Positions 1 through 10,303 of a stretch of DNA of 54,757 bases are shown here, piece by piece. Each line of letters begins with the position of its first letter. The first letter of the stretch is position 1. The notes under the pieces are model-generated. The model saw nothing but the letters and a program-made list of their open reading frames with translations. It ran no database searches and was not told where the DNA came from. Position numbers and translations under genes: made by a program. The DNA comes from Candidatus Melainabacteria bacterium. Its GTDB lineage: Bacteria > Cyanobacteriota > Vampirovibrionia > Obscuribacterales > Obscuribacteraceae. The stretch spans positions 1 through 54,757 of the forward strand of contig PLXC01000159.1 in assembly GCA_003151275.1 (NCBI GenBank), written 5' to 3'.

Positions 1-1102
1 GAACAAAATCACCAAGTGGCGTTCCCTTATCCCGTCCCCCAGCGATTAGAACGACTTTATCGGAGGGGAAAGCCTGAAGCGCTTTGATGGCAGAATCAGT
101 GTTTGTCGCTTTTGAATCGTTGTAGTATTTCACACCATTTATGGTGGCTACATACTCGAGCCGATGCTCAAGCCCGGTGAACTCTTTCAAGTACAGCTCG
201 ATCTCGGATTGCTCAACGCCAATAACTGCGCAAACGCTCACCGCAGCAAGAGCATTTTCAAGATTGTGCTGGCCAAGAATTTGCAATTCGGATTGGTGAC
301 AAACGAGCCGGGTGCGACCACCAATTCTGTAAGCCAAATAACCGTCTTTCATGAAAGCGCCTTGCACGGCGTTGTCGAGCTCAGTCGAGGCACTAAAAGG
401 AAAGATTTCAGAACGACCAGGAGTGGCCGCAACAATTGGATCATCCATGTTCAAAACTGAGTATTGGTCAGGTCTTTGATTGGTAAATAGCTTGCGCTTA
501 TCTTTTATATATTCATCGAGAGTACCGTGCCAATCGAGATGGTCAGGCGTCAAGTTTAGCCAAACACCGATGTAGGGTGCAAAGTTTTTGCAGTAATGCA
601 GTTGATACGAACTCACTTCCATAACCAGAAAATCTGGGCGTCGTTCCAACTGATCTAGAACGGGATTGCCTATATTGCCGCAGGCCGGAGCCACTCTGCC
701 GCTCTTCTCCAGAATGTGACTAATCATCGCAGTTGTAGTTGATTTGCCGTTGGTGCCCGTGATTGCGATGATCGGCACACGCGTTTCGCGATAAGCGAGC
801 TCGACATCTGAGATTACTTCCTTGCCAAGTTGTTTGGCGCGTTGAAAAATCTCATGATCTGGTTTGATGCCCGGGCTGGTAACGATGAATTCACCGAAGG
901 TAGCCAGTTCGTCAGTGGGTTTACCAAACTCGACTCGCACACCAAGAGCCTTCAAACTCTTTGCTTTCTGCAATTTCTCGGGTGTTTCTTCAGCTTCCGA
1001 AAGAAGCACACTTGCGCCCAGTCCAGCCAAATACTTGGCAGTTGCGATGCCGCTTCTGCCCAACCCCATGATCGCTATTTTTCTTTTTTCCCAGTCTGCC
1101 AC
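1..1102 (-). CDS. murD: UDP-N-acetylmuramoylalanine--D-glutamate ligase, 3' end cut off by the window
   Basis: Adds D-glutamate to UDP-MurNAc-L-Ala in the cytoplasmic phase of peptidoglycan synthesis. Reading the minus strand from GTG at 1102 gives MADWEKRKIAIMGLG, a Rossmann-like N-terminal domain. The Mur ligase P-loop GTNGKSTT follows, then GNIGNPVL, LNLTPDHLDWHG, NDSKATN and GGRDKG, in the order expected for MurD. About 367 codons are visible. The family is usually near 450 residues, so the last part of the C-terminal domain lies outside the window. The start is the first good in-frame start before the Rossmann segment; no strong Shine-Dalgarno is visible. It lies 62 bases behind the kinase gene ending at 1165 on the same strand, so it may be the last gene of that operon. 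Identification is secure; the exact start is less so. Confidence 0.95.
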   Translation of the reverse strand, partial: MADWEKRKIAIMGLGRSGIATAKYLAGLGASVLLSEAEETPEKLQKAKSLKALGVRVEFGKPTDELATFGEFIVTSPGIKPDHEIFQRAKQLGKEVISDVELAYRETRVPIIAITGTNGKSTTTAMISHILEKSGRVAPACGNIGNPVLDQLERRPDFLVMEVSSYQLHYCKNFAPYIGVWLNLTPDHLDWHGTLDEYIKDKRKLFTNQRPDQYSVLNMDDPIVAATPGRSEIFPFSASTELDNAVQGAFMKDGYLAYRIGGRTRLVCHQSELQILGQHNLENALAAVSVCAVIGVEQSEIELYLKEFTGLEHRLEYVATINGVKYYNDSKATNTDSAIKALQAFPSDKVVLIAGGRDKGTPLGDFV

Positions 1103-1164
1103 AGCGGTAATTCTACCAGCACCCAGCCTTTCAAGTCGCCTACTATTTGCAATCCAGCATTTGT

Positions 1165-2973
1165 CTACACTACACCTGTTCTATTGCCGGGAACCGGCGG
1201 CAAGGTGAACCAGAAAGCGCTACCGACCAAAACATCTGAGTGCCTGACGGCAATCGTGCCACCATGACCTTCGACAATCAACTTGCAGATGGCAAGTCCC
1301 AGTCCTGTTCCCAGCGCCGCTGAAGAGCGGTGTGAGATTTGCTCGAATGGCGCGAAGATTTTTTCGGCAAATTCGTAGGGAACACCTGGTCCTTGATCGT
1401 GAATCGCAAGTTCCACCATGCCATTCACTAAACGTGTTTGAACCTTGATCACTCCGCCTTCAGGCGAGTGCTTGAGTGCGTTTGACAGCAGATTAACCAG
1501 CACTTGAATCAATTTACGTTGGTCGCCGACGACTGTGAAATCGTTGACCGGAGACTCGATCGTGATGTGTCTTTGATCGCTAAGCGCTTGAACCATTCGT
1601 ACAGATTCGTTCACAATCTCGCTGATTTGAGTCGGAACCATGTCGAAATCCATTCTTCCTGCTTCGAGTTTTTCAAAATCAAGCAAATCATTCACAAGTT
1701 CAATCAGGTGATCCACACTTCGCTCAGCACCGTTCAATTCGCTTTCTACGGGCGCGCTTATTTGTCCCGCTGCACCACTTTGGACTAAGTTGATGGAACT
1801 CAAAACAGACATCAACGGCGTGCGCAAATCGTGGCTGATCATGGCAATAAAATCTTGTTTCAAACGCTCAACATGCTTGCGCTCTGTGATGTCGTGTGCC
1901 ACGCAGAAGAAACTTTTTTCTCGTTGTGACCAGATCGCCGACCAGGATGTGTCGATTGCTTCGAGGTCTTTTGACTGCATCCTGACTTCAAAAGAAAGAG
2001 TCTGGCCTTCTTTGTATTGGTAATAATTGCTGAAATACTGATTGACCTGATCGCGATTCTCTTTTGAAATTAAGAGTAAAACGGAAGTGCCGATCAATTT
2101 TTCATGATCAACCCCAAGTAATGTCGCCGAGTATGGGTTGACGCTTTTAAAAACGCCATTCTTATCAATCGAAAAAACCAAATCGGCAGCGTAATTGATC
2201 AAGTTTCTTTCGTTGATCAGAGCTTGCTCGATTGCATCATTGACCGTGTGCAAAAGCCGATCGAGATTAGCAAGCTCATCATTGCCAATCATCTCGGGTT
2301 CGAGCGGTTGTCGCTTAGAGATACTTAGCGCGTTTTTCACCATGCGCTGAAGCGGTTTGCTTATCGTCATCGAACTAAAATAAGCTAGTGCCAGAGCGGC
2401 GAGTGAGCTAACCACAACAGCGGCAAGCAACCATAAGCGAATCAATTGACGCGCTTTCTCCCTCAGCTCCGGTTGCTTCGGCTGAGTTTGGTTTTCAATT
2501 TCGATCATGTTATTGAAGATGTCGAATAAATGTTGTGTAGTCACAAATAGTTTCAGCTCGAGAAGATCTTTCGGTCCTAAGATATTGTGCGGATCTTCAG
2601 CTTTAGCCACCTGCAGTTGCTGAACGAATTTTTCAGCAAATCGCGAAAGGCGTTGCACATTTTTAGCTTCCAACGGTTCGTCAACCAAACGCTGTTGGAG
2701 AGCCCGAACGCTCGATCTTACGTAATCCAAATCGGATTGGGTTAACGGCCTGGGAAGAATTCCTGAAGCCCTGTCTGATGCAAATACTGACTGCATTAAG
2801 GTGCCCATGTTGGCAGACAATCGATTGCATTCCGAGATCACATCTTGTGCCCTAGCTTCTTTGGCAGCCAGCTGTTGAACGTGCCAGAGAAGCAAAGCTA
2901 GAACAATAACAATGATCAATTGAAAAATCAGGGGAAAGCTGACGACTAGCAATCCTTTTGTTGCTAATTTCAT
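1165..2973 (-). CDS. Membrane sensor histidine kinase, type A copy 1 (HAMP-PAS-HisKA-HATPase)
   Basis: A two-component sensor kinase of 602 residues. Membrane segment 1 is at about 8-30. A mostly helical extracytoplasmic region follows (30-178), then membrane segment 2 (about 179-200), HAMP (200-250) and a PAS domain (about 258-365, starting YAADLVFSID). HisKA carries the phospho-acceptor in ISHDLRTPL (His381). The ATPase domain has the N box LVNLLSNALKHSP, G1 DQGPGVP (near 526) and G2 GTGLGLAI (near 555). All catalytic motifs are intact. Its ATG overlaps the TGA of the upstream B1 kinase (ATGA), which implies translational coupling. It is closely similar to the gene at 4871-6658. No receiver domain is fused or adjacent, so the partner and signal are unknown. 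Confidence 0.93.
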   Translation of the reverse strand: MKLATKGLLVVSFPLIFQLIIVIVLALLLWHVQQLAAKEARAQDVISECNRLSANMGTLMQSVFASDRASGILPRPLTQSDLDYVRSSVRALQQRLVDEPLEAKNVQRLSRFAEKFVQQLQVAKAEDPHNILGPKDLLELKLFVTTQHLFDIFNNMIEIENQTQPKQPELREKARQLIRLWLLAAVVVSSLAALALAYFSSMTISKPLQRMVKNALSISKRQPLEPEMIGNDELANLDRLLHTVNDAIEQALINERNLINYAADLVFSIDKNGVFKSVNPYSATLLGVDHEKLIGTSVLLLISKENRDQVNQYFSNYYQYKEGQTLSFEVRMQSKDLEAIDTSWSAIWSQREKSFFCVAHDITERKHVERLKQDFIAMISHDLRTPLMSVLSSINLVQSGAAGQISAPVESELNGAERSVDHLIELVNDLLDFEKLEAGRMDFDMVPTQISEIVNESVRMVQALSDQRHITIESPVNDFTVVGDQRKLIQVLVNLLSNALKHSPEGGVIKVQTRLVNGMVELAIHDQGPGVPYEFAEKIFAPFEQISHRSSAALGTGLGLAICKLIVEGHGGTIAVRHSDVLVGSAFWFTLPPVPGNRTGVV

Positions 2974-4790
2974 CGCTCGCCTTCTTCATCTTGGAAGTTA
3001 GGGATTTGAATGTAAAAGCGGCTGCCTTGCCCCTCAACACTATCAACTCCGATCGTTCCACCATGCGCCTCAGCAATCAGTTTGGAAATTGCCAAACCTA
3101 ATCCTGTGCCTTTGACTGTGGTGCTGTGCTTCGATTTGGATTGCCTGAACTTTTCGAAAATAAGCTCTCTCTCTTCTGCAGCAATACCAGGGCCCTGGTC
3201 GATAATGCTGATCTCTGTGATCGAGCCCAGGTTCTTTAATTCCAAGCTAACAACGGAACCACGCGGTGAGAATTTAATGGCGTTTGACAACAAGTTGATC
3301 ACAACACGCACGAGGCTTCGTTCATTTGCATACAAAGCCGCGTCACCAAAAGGTCTGCGGATCTGTACTCCTAGCGATTGGGCCAAAAACTCAAGCGAGT
3401 CACAGGCTGCGGAACAGACATCCATTGCGCTGACCACGCCCAGGTCCATGACGACTTTGCCAGCTTCCAGCTTTTCCAGATCCAGCAGGTCTCTAATTAG
3501 ATCCATCAATCTTTCGAGACTACCATCAGCTTTTTCCAAAACCTGAAGAGCCTTAGCAGGCAGTTCTCCCTTTCCGCCAGCCGTAAGCACTGACAATGTC
3601 GCTGAGATAGAGGAAAGGGGAGTTCGCAAATCATGGCTAGCTATTGAAATGAAGCGTTGCTTCATTCTTTCTGCGGCTCGTCTCTCACTTATATCGTGCG
3701 CAACGCAATAAAACGTCTGTGTTGATCTGACCCAACTGCCTTTCCAGAGAATGTCTTTGATAGCACCATCCTTGCAAATCAATTGACTGTCAAAAGCCGC
3801 ATCAACGTTGGTTTGAGCTATTGACTCAAGAGCTGCGCGAATAGCCTGTTCGTTCTCTTTTACTTGCAGCGAGATAAAAGATTCACCGAGCAAATCGTCC
3901 GCTTCATATCCCCAAGAAGGCAATGCCGCCGCACCAAGCGCCGTGAATCGATAGCGTTTATCAAGAGAACAAATTACGTCAGTTGCCACGTCTAGAATCG
4001 CCAATTCTTTTCTCCGAGTTTCAGTCAGAACATGATTGGCTTTTTCAAGGGCCAGAGCCACCTCACCAATCTCATCATCGCCTGGAGACATAGTCTTGAA
4101 CGAGGCTCTCATGGCTAAAAATTGAGCGTTCTCCTCAATGAGCTGCAACCGTTTCAATATATTTTCCGAAAAGACCTTAGCAGCCACAAAGGAGATAATT
4201 GCGCTGAACAATATTCCAACAACCAAAATGGCAATGATCGCCTCACGAATCAATTCCAATTGCCGGGGCGCGATGAGCCGCATGTCATCTTCAGAATGGA
4301 TCAATCTAACGCCGACCGGCTGAAATTCAATAAGCAACGGTAACAAGTTGGCGCGCATATACGCGGGGCGTTTTTGATAAGGTACGTTAGGGTTGGTAAA
4401 TATTTCCTTTCCTTCAATAATCAAATCGATGCCGCGATTAAGGATCCTAGGAATCGGAGCAATCGCCTCTGCCAGCTCCGGTCTAATTTGAGCTGAGCCG
4501 GCGATCATGTCGCGACTGTCGCGCATAGCTGTAACAGCGTGGTCGAGTTCAGTCTTTAAGTCCGCAGTACCTTGAGTGAGACTGGAAGCTACAGCAAGAA
4601 GACTGTGAAGAAGCGCACCCTGAGCTTTATGAAATCGAAGCACGACCTCTTTTGATTTCTCATACTTATCCGTCTGCTCCTCGGCGTAACCCAGCAGCAA
4701 AGCTAACGATGAAACAAAGATGAGTTCAAATACAAGTGGAACCAAAACGAGCAAGAGCAGTTTGTGCCAAACTGACAATTTTAGGCGCAA
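2970..4790 (-). CDS. Membrane sensor histidine kinase, type B copy 1
   Basis: Sensor kinase with the same order of parts as its neighbours: membrane segment, extracytoplasmic helical region, second membrane segment, HAMP, PAS-like region, HisKA with ASHDLRTPL (His near residue 386), then N box INLLSNAIKFSP, G1 DQGPGIA and G2 GTGLGLAI. I chose the TTG at 4790 (606 residues). It has GGAG nine bases upstream and lines up exactly with the TTG starts of the other two B copies. The frame stays open to a GTG at 4856, giving 22 extra poorly conserved residues with a weak ribosome site. The stop overlaps the start of A1 by 4 bases. Type B differs from type A in its sensor region but keeps a similar hydrophobic N-terminus, which suggests ancient paralogy. 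Confidence 0.92.
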   Translation of the reverse strand: MRLKLSVWHKLLLLVLVPLVFELIFVSSLALLLGYAEEQTDKYEKSKEVVLRFHKAQGALLHSLLAVASSLTQGTADLKTELDHAVTAMRDSRDMIAGSAQIRPELAEAIAPIPRILNRGIDLIIEGKEIFTNPNVPYQKRPAYMRANLLPLLIEFQPVGVRLIHSEDDMRLIAPRQLELIREAIIAILVVGILFSAIISFVAAKVFSENILKRLQLIEENAQFLAMRASFKTMSPGDDEIGEVALALEKANHVLTETRRKELAILDVATDVICSLDKRYRFTALGAAALPSWGYEADDLLGESFISLQVKENEQAIRAALESIAQTNVDAAFDSQLICKDGAIKDILWKGSWVRSTQTFYCVAHDISERRAAERMKQRFISIASHDLRTPLSSISATLSVLTAGGKGELPAKALQVLEKADGSLERLMDLIRDLLDLEKLEAGKVVMDLGVVSAMDVCSAACDSLEFLAQSLGVQIRRPFGDAALYANERSLVRVVINLLSNAIKFSPRGSVVSLELKNLGSITEISIIDQGPGIAAEERELIFEKFRQSKSKHSTTVKGTGLGLAISKLIAEAHGGTIGVDSVEGQGSRFYIQIPNFQDEEGER

Positions 4791-4870
4791 GCTTAGAATC
4801 TCCGAAATCTCGCTAAAGACACTTCGCTTGTATTTTAGCAGCGATGCAGGTGCCACGCGTTGCTGTCACT

Positions 4871-6658
4871 TCATGTCGCTTCAACCGTGAACCAAAAAGC
4901 ACTTCCATTCAGAAGACGGGATGACCTAACGCCAATTTCGCCACCATGTCCTTCGACAAGCAGCTTGCAGATGGCAAGCCCAAGTCCAGTTCCCAAGGCT
5001 GCTGTGGAGCGATCAGAAATTTGTTCAAATGGAGCAAAGATTTTGTCGACAAATTGATCGGGCACACCTGGTCCCTGATCATGGACAGAGAGTTCTAACA
5101 TTTTATCGACCAAGCTTGTTTGGACTTTAATCAGTCCACCTTCGGGCGAGTGCTTGAGTGCATTTGAAAGTAGATTCACCAATACTTGAATCAATTTACG
5201 TTGATCACCTGCGACTGCGAAATCCTTGATCGAAGACTCAATGGTGACTTTTCTCTGATCGCTTAGCGCTCGAACCATTCGCACAGACTCGTTCACGACC
5301 TCGCTGATTTGAATAGGAACGATGTCGAAATCCATTCTTCCCGCTTCAAGTTTTTCAAAATCGAGCAAGTCATTCACAAGTTCAATCAGGTGATCCACAC
5401 TTCGTTCAGCACTGTTCAACTCACTTTCTACGGGCGCGCTGATCTCACCCGTGGCTCCACTTTGCACCAAGTTTATAGAACTCAAAACTGACATTAGCGG
5501 AGTGCGCAGATCGTGGCTGATCATGGCAATGAAATCTTGTTTCAAACGCTCAACATGCTTGCGCTCAGTCACATCGTGTGCAACGCAGAAAAAACTATCT
5601 TCTCGTTGTGACCAGATCGCAGACCAAGACGTGTCGATCACTTCCTGATCTCTTTTTTGCATCTTGATTTCGAAAGAAAGCGTCTCATTCTCTTTGTCGT
5701 AACTGCTGAAATATTGAGTAGCCGTCTCGCGATCCTCTTTAGGAATCAACAGTAAAACCGAAGTGCCAATCAACTGTTCATGCTCGAAACCAAGCATCGT
5801 CTTGGAATATGGATTCACGCTTTGAAAAATGCCACTCCGATCGATTGAAAAAACCAAATCCGCGGCATAGCTGATCAAGTTTCTTTCGCTGGTCAAAGCT
5901 TCCTCGATCGCCAAGTTGACAGAATGTAAAACTCGATCGAGATTGGCCAACTCATCATTGCCATCCATCAGCGGCTCAAGTTCTTGTCGTTGAGAGATGC
6001 GCTGCGCATTTTTAACCATTCGCTCCAATGGTTTTCTAATCGTCATCGAACTGAAATAGGCCAAACCGAGAGCGGCGAGTGCACTAAATCCAACAGCTGC
6101 AAGCAGCCAAAGGCGAATCACTAAGCGCCCTTGTTCTCGTTGCTTCGGTTGTTCAGGATGTGTTTGGTTTTCGATTGCAATCATGTTATTGAATATGTCG
6201 AATAGATGACCTCCAGTAATAAACAGTTTCAGTTGCAGGAGGTCTTGGCTTGCGTGAAGATCTGTCTTCGCAGGGTCGCCAGCGTCCTTTGCCGCCTTTA
6301 ATTGGCGAATGAATTTTTCGGTAAATTGAGAAAGACGTTGTACATTTTTGGCTTCTTCCGGTTGATCCAACAATTTTTGTTGCAAAGCCTGGACGCTGGT
6401 TCGAATAAAATCGAAATCAGATTGTTCCAATGGGCGTGTTAGAGAACCAGGTTGGCTATTGGATGAAAATACAGATTGCATCGTCGAACCAATATTGGTG
6501 GCTACACGATTACACTCAGCAATGATGTCTTTCGCTCTGGCTTCTCTGGCAGCCAGATTTTGTGCCTGCCAAAGAAGCACCGCTAATACAGAGACAATAA
6601 TCAGCTGAAAAATCAGAGGGAAACTTACTACTAACAGTCCTTTTGTCGACAGCTTCAC
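4871..6658 (-). CDS. Membrane sensor histidine kinase, type A copy 2
   Basis: 595-residue kinase, the closest relative in the window of the protein at 1165-2973; long stretches are identical in the PAS, HisKA and ATPase parts. It starts with GTG, whose last bases form the TGA of the upstream B2 kinase (GTGA overlap). It has membrane segments near 8-30 and 182-204, HAMP, PAS beginning YAADLVFSID, phospho-acceptor His382 in ISHDLRTPL, G1 DQGPGVP and G2 GTGLGLAI. The extracytoplasmic part differs most from copy 1, including a short insertion around residues 124-135. That pattern fits duplication followed by drift of the sensing part, while the kinase core stays fixed. The cognate regulator is not visible. 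Confidence 0.93.
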   Translation of the reverse strand: MKLSTKGLLVVSFPLIFQLIIVSVLAVLLWQAQNLAAREARAKDIIAECNRVATNIGSTMQSVFSSNSQPGSLTRPLEQSDFDFIRTSVQALQQKLLDQPEEAKNVQRLSQFTEKFIRQLKAAKDAGDPAKTDLHASQDLLQLKLFITGGHLFDIFNNMIAIENQTHPEQPKQREQGRLVIRLWLLAAVGFSALAALGLAYFSSMTIRKPLERMVKNAQRISQRQELEPLMDGNDELANLDRVLHSVNLAIEEALTSERNLISYAADLVFSIDRSGIFQSVNPYSKTMLGFEHEQLIGTSVLLLIPKEDRETATQYFSSYDKENETLSFEIKMQKRDQEVIDTSWSAIWSQREDSFFCVAHDVTERKHVERLKQDFIAMISHDLRTPLMSVLSSINLVQSGATGEISAPVESELNSAERSVDHLIELVNDLLDFEKLEAGRMDFDIVPIQISEVVNESVRMVRALSDQRKVTIESSIKDFAVAGDQRKLIQVLVNLLSNALKHSPEGGLIKVQTSLVDKMLELSVHDQGPGVPDQFVDKIFAPFEQISDRSTAALGTGLGLAICKLLVEGHGGEIGVRSSRLLNGSAFWFTVEAT

Positions 6659-8475
6659 GGCTCTTCCTCTTCGTCTAAAAAGTTAGGAATGCGAATGTAA
6701 AAGCGACTGCCCTGCCCCTCAACACTATCAACACCGATAGATCCGCCATGAGCCTGAGCAATTAATTTGGAAATTGCCAAACCCAATCCAGTACCCTTAA
6801 CGGCAGTGCTGTTGGTCGACTTTGATTGCCTGAATTTCTCGAAAATAAGTTCTCGATCTTCTTCTGGAATACCGGGACCTCGATCTATGACACTTATTTC
6901 CGTCATCGCACCCAAGTTTTCAATTGTCAACTTTACAGTTGAGCCACGCGGTGAGAACTTGATGGCATTGGATAGCAAGTTGATCACTACTCGAACCAGG
7001 CCGCGCTCATCTGCATATAAAGCAGCATCCCCAAATGGTCTAGCGACCTGTACACCAAGCGACTTAGCGAGAAATTCTAACGAGTCACAAGCGGCCGAGC
7101 AAACATCCATCGCGCTTACGACACTCATACTGATCACAACCTTCCCGGCTTCCAGCTTTTCAAGGTCTAGAAGATCTCTGATCAAGTCCATCAATCTCTC
7201 AAGACTATTGTCTGCTTTCTGCAAGACCTGCTTAGTATTCGCAGGCAGGTCTCCTTTTCCGCCAGCCGTCAAAACGGAGAGCGTTGCCGAGATCGAAGAA
7301 AGCGGAGTTCTTAGATCGTGGCTAGCTATTGCAATGAATCGCTGCTTCATTCTCTCTGCGGCTTTTCTTTCACTTATGTCATGCGCAACACAATAAAAAG
7401 ACTGACCGGATCGAGCCCAATTTACTTTCCAAAGAATATCTTTAAAACTGCCATTCTTACAAATCAATTGACTGTCAAACTCCGCATCAGTTCCGGATTG
7501 AGCAATTGCTTCAAAAGCAGCACGAATTGACTGTTCGTTCTCTGCTTCGTGTAATGAGAACAGCGACTCCGCCAGCAATTCGTCCGGCTCATACCCCCAC
7601 GAAGGAAAGGAAGCAGCACCAACTGCGGTGAATCGCAGTCGTTTATCCAAAGAGCAAATGACGTCAGCTGCCACATCTAGAATAGTCAACTCCTTTCTCC
7701 GAGTCTCAGCAAGAACATAGTTGGCATCTTCCAATGCCTGTGTTAATTTTCCGATTTCATCGTATTCAATTGAAGTTTCTTTAAATGGTGCCCGCATAGC
7801 GAGGAGCTGCGCGTTTTCCTCAATCACCTGCAGACGCCTCAAAACATTTCTCGAAAAGATCCTTGCCGCAACTATAGAGATAATTATGCTGAACAATATT
7901 CCAACTACCAAAATGACAATCACCGCAAGACGAATCAACTCCAGCTCGCGCGGAGCAACCGCACGCATATCGTCTTCAGCACGCATCAAATGATTGGCGA
8001 TCGGTTGAAATTCAAAAAGCAGCGGCAACGCAGCCTCGCGCATAAATTTGGGACGCTTACGGTACTCTACGTTAGGATTAGTAATTATTGCTTTACCTTC
8101 GGCACTCATCGAAATAGCACGATCAAGCAATTTTGGTATTGGAGCAACTGCGTCTGCAAGCTCTGGTCTAATGTCGATTGTGCTAGCAATCATGTTTCGG
8201 CTTTCACGAATCGATGCAATTGCGCGATCAAATTCAACACCGATTTGGCTAGAACCTTCATTAAAACTCGAAACGACCTTGGTCATGCTGCGCAGAAGCG
8301 CAGCTTGCGCCATGTGAAATCGCAAGAGAACCTCTTTGGATTTCTCATACTGGTCCGCCTGCTCTTCCGCGTAACCCAGGAGCAACGCGAGTGATGCAAC
8401 GAAAATAATTTCAAATACAAGCGGAATCAAAACCAGTAGAAGCAACTTATGCCAGACTGATAATTTTAGGTGCAA
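6655..8475 (-). CDS. Membrane sensor histidine kinase, type B copy 2
   Basis: Sensor kinase closely similar to the one at 2970-4790 and of identical length (606 residues) when both are read from the conserved TTG. The start at 8475 has GGAG ten bases upstream. The frame extends to another TTG at 8520 that has no ribosome site. Parts in order: membrane segment, helical extracytoplasmic region, membrane segment near 190-210, HAMP, PAS-like region, HisKA with ASHDLRTPL, N box INLLSNAIKFSP, G1 DRGPGIP and G2 GTGLGLAI. The stop overlaps the GTG of A2 by 4 bases. It sits 64 bases downstream of A3, on the same strand and probably in the same transcript. Confidence 0.92.
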   Translation of the reverse strand: MHLKLSVWHKLLLLVLIPLVFEIIFVASLALLLGYAEEQADQYEKSKEVLLRFHMAQAALLRSMTKVVSSFNEGSSQIGVEFDRAIASIRESRNMIASTIDIRPELADAVAPIPKLLDRAISMSAEGKAIITNPNVEYRKRPKFMREAALPLLFEFQPIANHLMRAEDDMRAVAPRELELIRLAVIVILVVGILFSIIISIVAARIFSRNVLRRLQVIEENAQLLAMRAPFKETSIEYDEIGKLTQALEDANYVLAETRRKELTILDVAADVICSLDKRLRFTAVGAASFPSWGYEPDELLAESLFSLHEAENEQSIRAAFEAIAQSGTDAEFDSQLICKNGSFKDILWKVNWARSGQSFYCVAHDISERKAAERMKQRFIAIASHDLRTPLSSISATLSVLTAGGKGDLPANTKQVLQKADNSLERLMDLIRDLLDLEKLEAGKVVISMSVVSAMDVCSAACDSLEFLAKSLGVQVARPFGDAALYADERGLVRVVINLLSNAIKFSPRGSTVKLTIENLGAMTEISVIDRGPGIPEEDRELIFEKFRQSKSTNSTAVKGTGLGLAISKLIAQAHGGSIGVDSVEGQGSRFYIRIPNFLDEEEEP

Positions 8476-8539
8476 GCTAACAAATCTCCGAAATCTCGCA
8501 ACAGGCGCTTCGCTAGGCAATTCTAGCAGGAGACGTCAC

Positions 8540-10303
8540 TCACCGCGCTTTAACTGTAAACCAAAACGCACTGCCATTGAGCAGGCTCGATCGCCTGACG
8601 CCAATTTCGCCTCCCTGTCCTTCGATAATCAGCTTGCATATTGCTAGTCCTAAACCAGTTCCCAGTGCCGCTGTGGGTCGATCAGTGATTTGCTCAAACG
8701 GCGCAAAAATTGATTCGGCGTATTCATCTGGTATACCTGGACCTTGATCATGCACTGAAATTTCCACCAGATCTTCAACTTTCACACTCTCCAGTCTAAT
8801 CAAGCTGTTGTTAGGCGAGTGTTTCAGAGCGTTTGAAAGTAGGTTGACGACAACCTGCACTAATTTTCGATGATCACCAATAACTAGAACTGTCTGATCG
8901 GGGATTTGGATCTGAACCTGGCGCTCGTCACTCAGTGCTTTTACTAATTGTACGGCTTCATCGAAAACCTCATTGAATGACACAGCTGTCAGGTCAAAGT
9001 CCATTCTTCCGGCTTCCAATTTTTCAAAATCGAGCAAATCATTGACTAAATCAATTAGGTGCTCTGCACTACGGCTGGCACTATTCAACTGGCGTTCAGT
9101 CTGTGGTTGAAGAGGACCCGTGGCGCCACTTTGAACAAGATCGATCGAACTGTTTACGGACATGAGTGGAGTGCGCAGATCGTGAGAAATCATGGCAATA
9201 AAATCTTGTTTCAGACGTTCCAGATGCTTGCGCTCTGTAATATCGTGAATGACGCAAAACAAGCTGTTGTCGCGCTCGGACCAAATAGCTGACCAAGAGG
9301 TTTCGATCACGAGTTGCGTGCTTGATTGCATGCGCACTTCTAATGTAGTTGTGCCACCATTTTGATTGCGCGCGGTAATCAGCCTATCGACTTTATCGCA
9401 ATCATCCGAAAGAACTACATCGAGAACTGAAGAACCGATCAGATCCTCGGGATGGTAACCAAGCAATGAGCTAGCGAAAGGATTTGCGCTTCTAAAAATT
9501 CCATGTTGATCAATCGAGCAAACAAGATCACCGGCGTAGCTAATCAGATTACGTTCGCTTGTAAGGGCTACATCAATTGATTCGTCAACCTGATGCAACA
9601 AATTATCCAAATCGGCTAGTTCGTCACGTCCGTCGATTGCCGGCTCAAGGGCAATTCGTTTGGAAATATTAGCCGCGTTTTTAGCCATTAATTCAAGCGG
9701 TTTGCGAATACTAATGGAAGCGAAATAGGCCAGTGCCAAAGTCAAGATTATGCTGACGATAACGAAACCGATTAAAGAATATTTGATTGCCTCCGCAGCT
9801 CTAGCCCTCTCTTCTGGATCATTGCGGTGCATAGTATTTACTGATGCAATAACTGAGCCGATGCTAGAGTATGTTTGATCGAGGGCTCTAAACAAATATT
9901 TCTCAGAACGAAATTTACTGCCTTGGCTTTCAAGTTTGTGATCTCTGGCTGCGTATAAAAGAGGAATGAAGGTAGTGCTGAGCTTTGTCAACTGCTCCAT
10001 AGCTGCTGTTTGATCTTTCTCAGCGCCTAGCTTTTGCTTCAGCTCTGTCACATTTCTCTGAAGCAGCGTGATGTCATCATTAGATAAAGGAGTCGAATCA
10101 CCATCTATTCCGTAAACATGCTTGACCAGTTGGAATGCATTTTGAGTTAGCAAATTGCAATCAGCGATAATATCCTTGGCGCTGGCTTCTTGAAGAGCAA
10201 GATTGTGTGCTTGCCAGAGCAGCATCGACAGCGTGACTATTAAGATCACTTGCATAACAACTGGCACACTGACCAGCAATATTCCTTTAGTAGCCAATTT
10301 CAT
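8540..10303 (-). CDS. Membrane sensor histidine kinase, type A copy 3 (divergent)
   Basis: 587-residue sensor kinase with the type A layout: membrane segments near 8-30 and 175-197, HAMP, PAS beginning YAGDLVCSID, phospho-acceptor His374 in ISHDLRTPL, N box VNLLSNALKHSP, G1 DQGPGIP and G2 GTGLGLAI. Its ATG overlaps the TGA of B3 (ATGA). It is clearly homologous to A1 and A2 but much more different from either than they are from each other, above all between residues 45 and 175. This suggests that the B3-A3 module split off first and the other two modules arose by a later tandem duplication. All kinase motifs are intact. Confidence 0.92.
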   Translation of the reverse strand: MKLATKGILLVSVPVVMQVILIVTLSMLLWQAHNLALQEASAKDIIADCNLLTQNAFQLVKHVYGIDGDSTPLSNDDITLLQRNVTELKQKLGAEKDQTAAMEQLTKLSTTFIPLLYAARDHKLESQGSKFRSEKYLFRALDQTYSSIGSVIASVNTMHRNDPEERARAAEAIKYSLIGFVIVSIILTLALAYFASISIRKPLELMAKNAANISKRIALEPAIDGRDELADLDNLLHQVDESIDVALTSERNLISYAGDLVCSIDQHGIFRSANPFASSLLGYHPEDLIGSSVLDVVLSDDCDKVDRLITARNQNGGTTTLEVRMQSSTQLVIETSWSAIWSERDNSLFCVIHDITERKHLERLKQDFIAMISHDLRTPLMSVNSSIDLVQSGATGPLQPQTERQLNSASRSAEHLIDLVNDLLDFEKLEAGRMDFDLTAVSFNEVFDEAVQLVKALSDERQVQIQIPDQTVLVIGDHRKLVQVVVNLLSNALKHSPNNSLIRLESVKVEDLVEISVHDQGPGIPDEYAESIFAPFEQITDRPTAALGTGLGLAICKLIIEGQGGEIGVRRSSLLNGSAFWFTVKAR

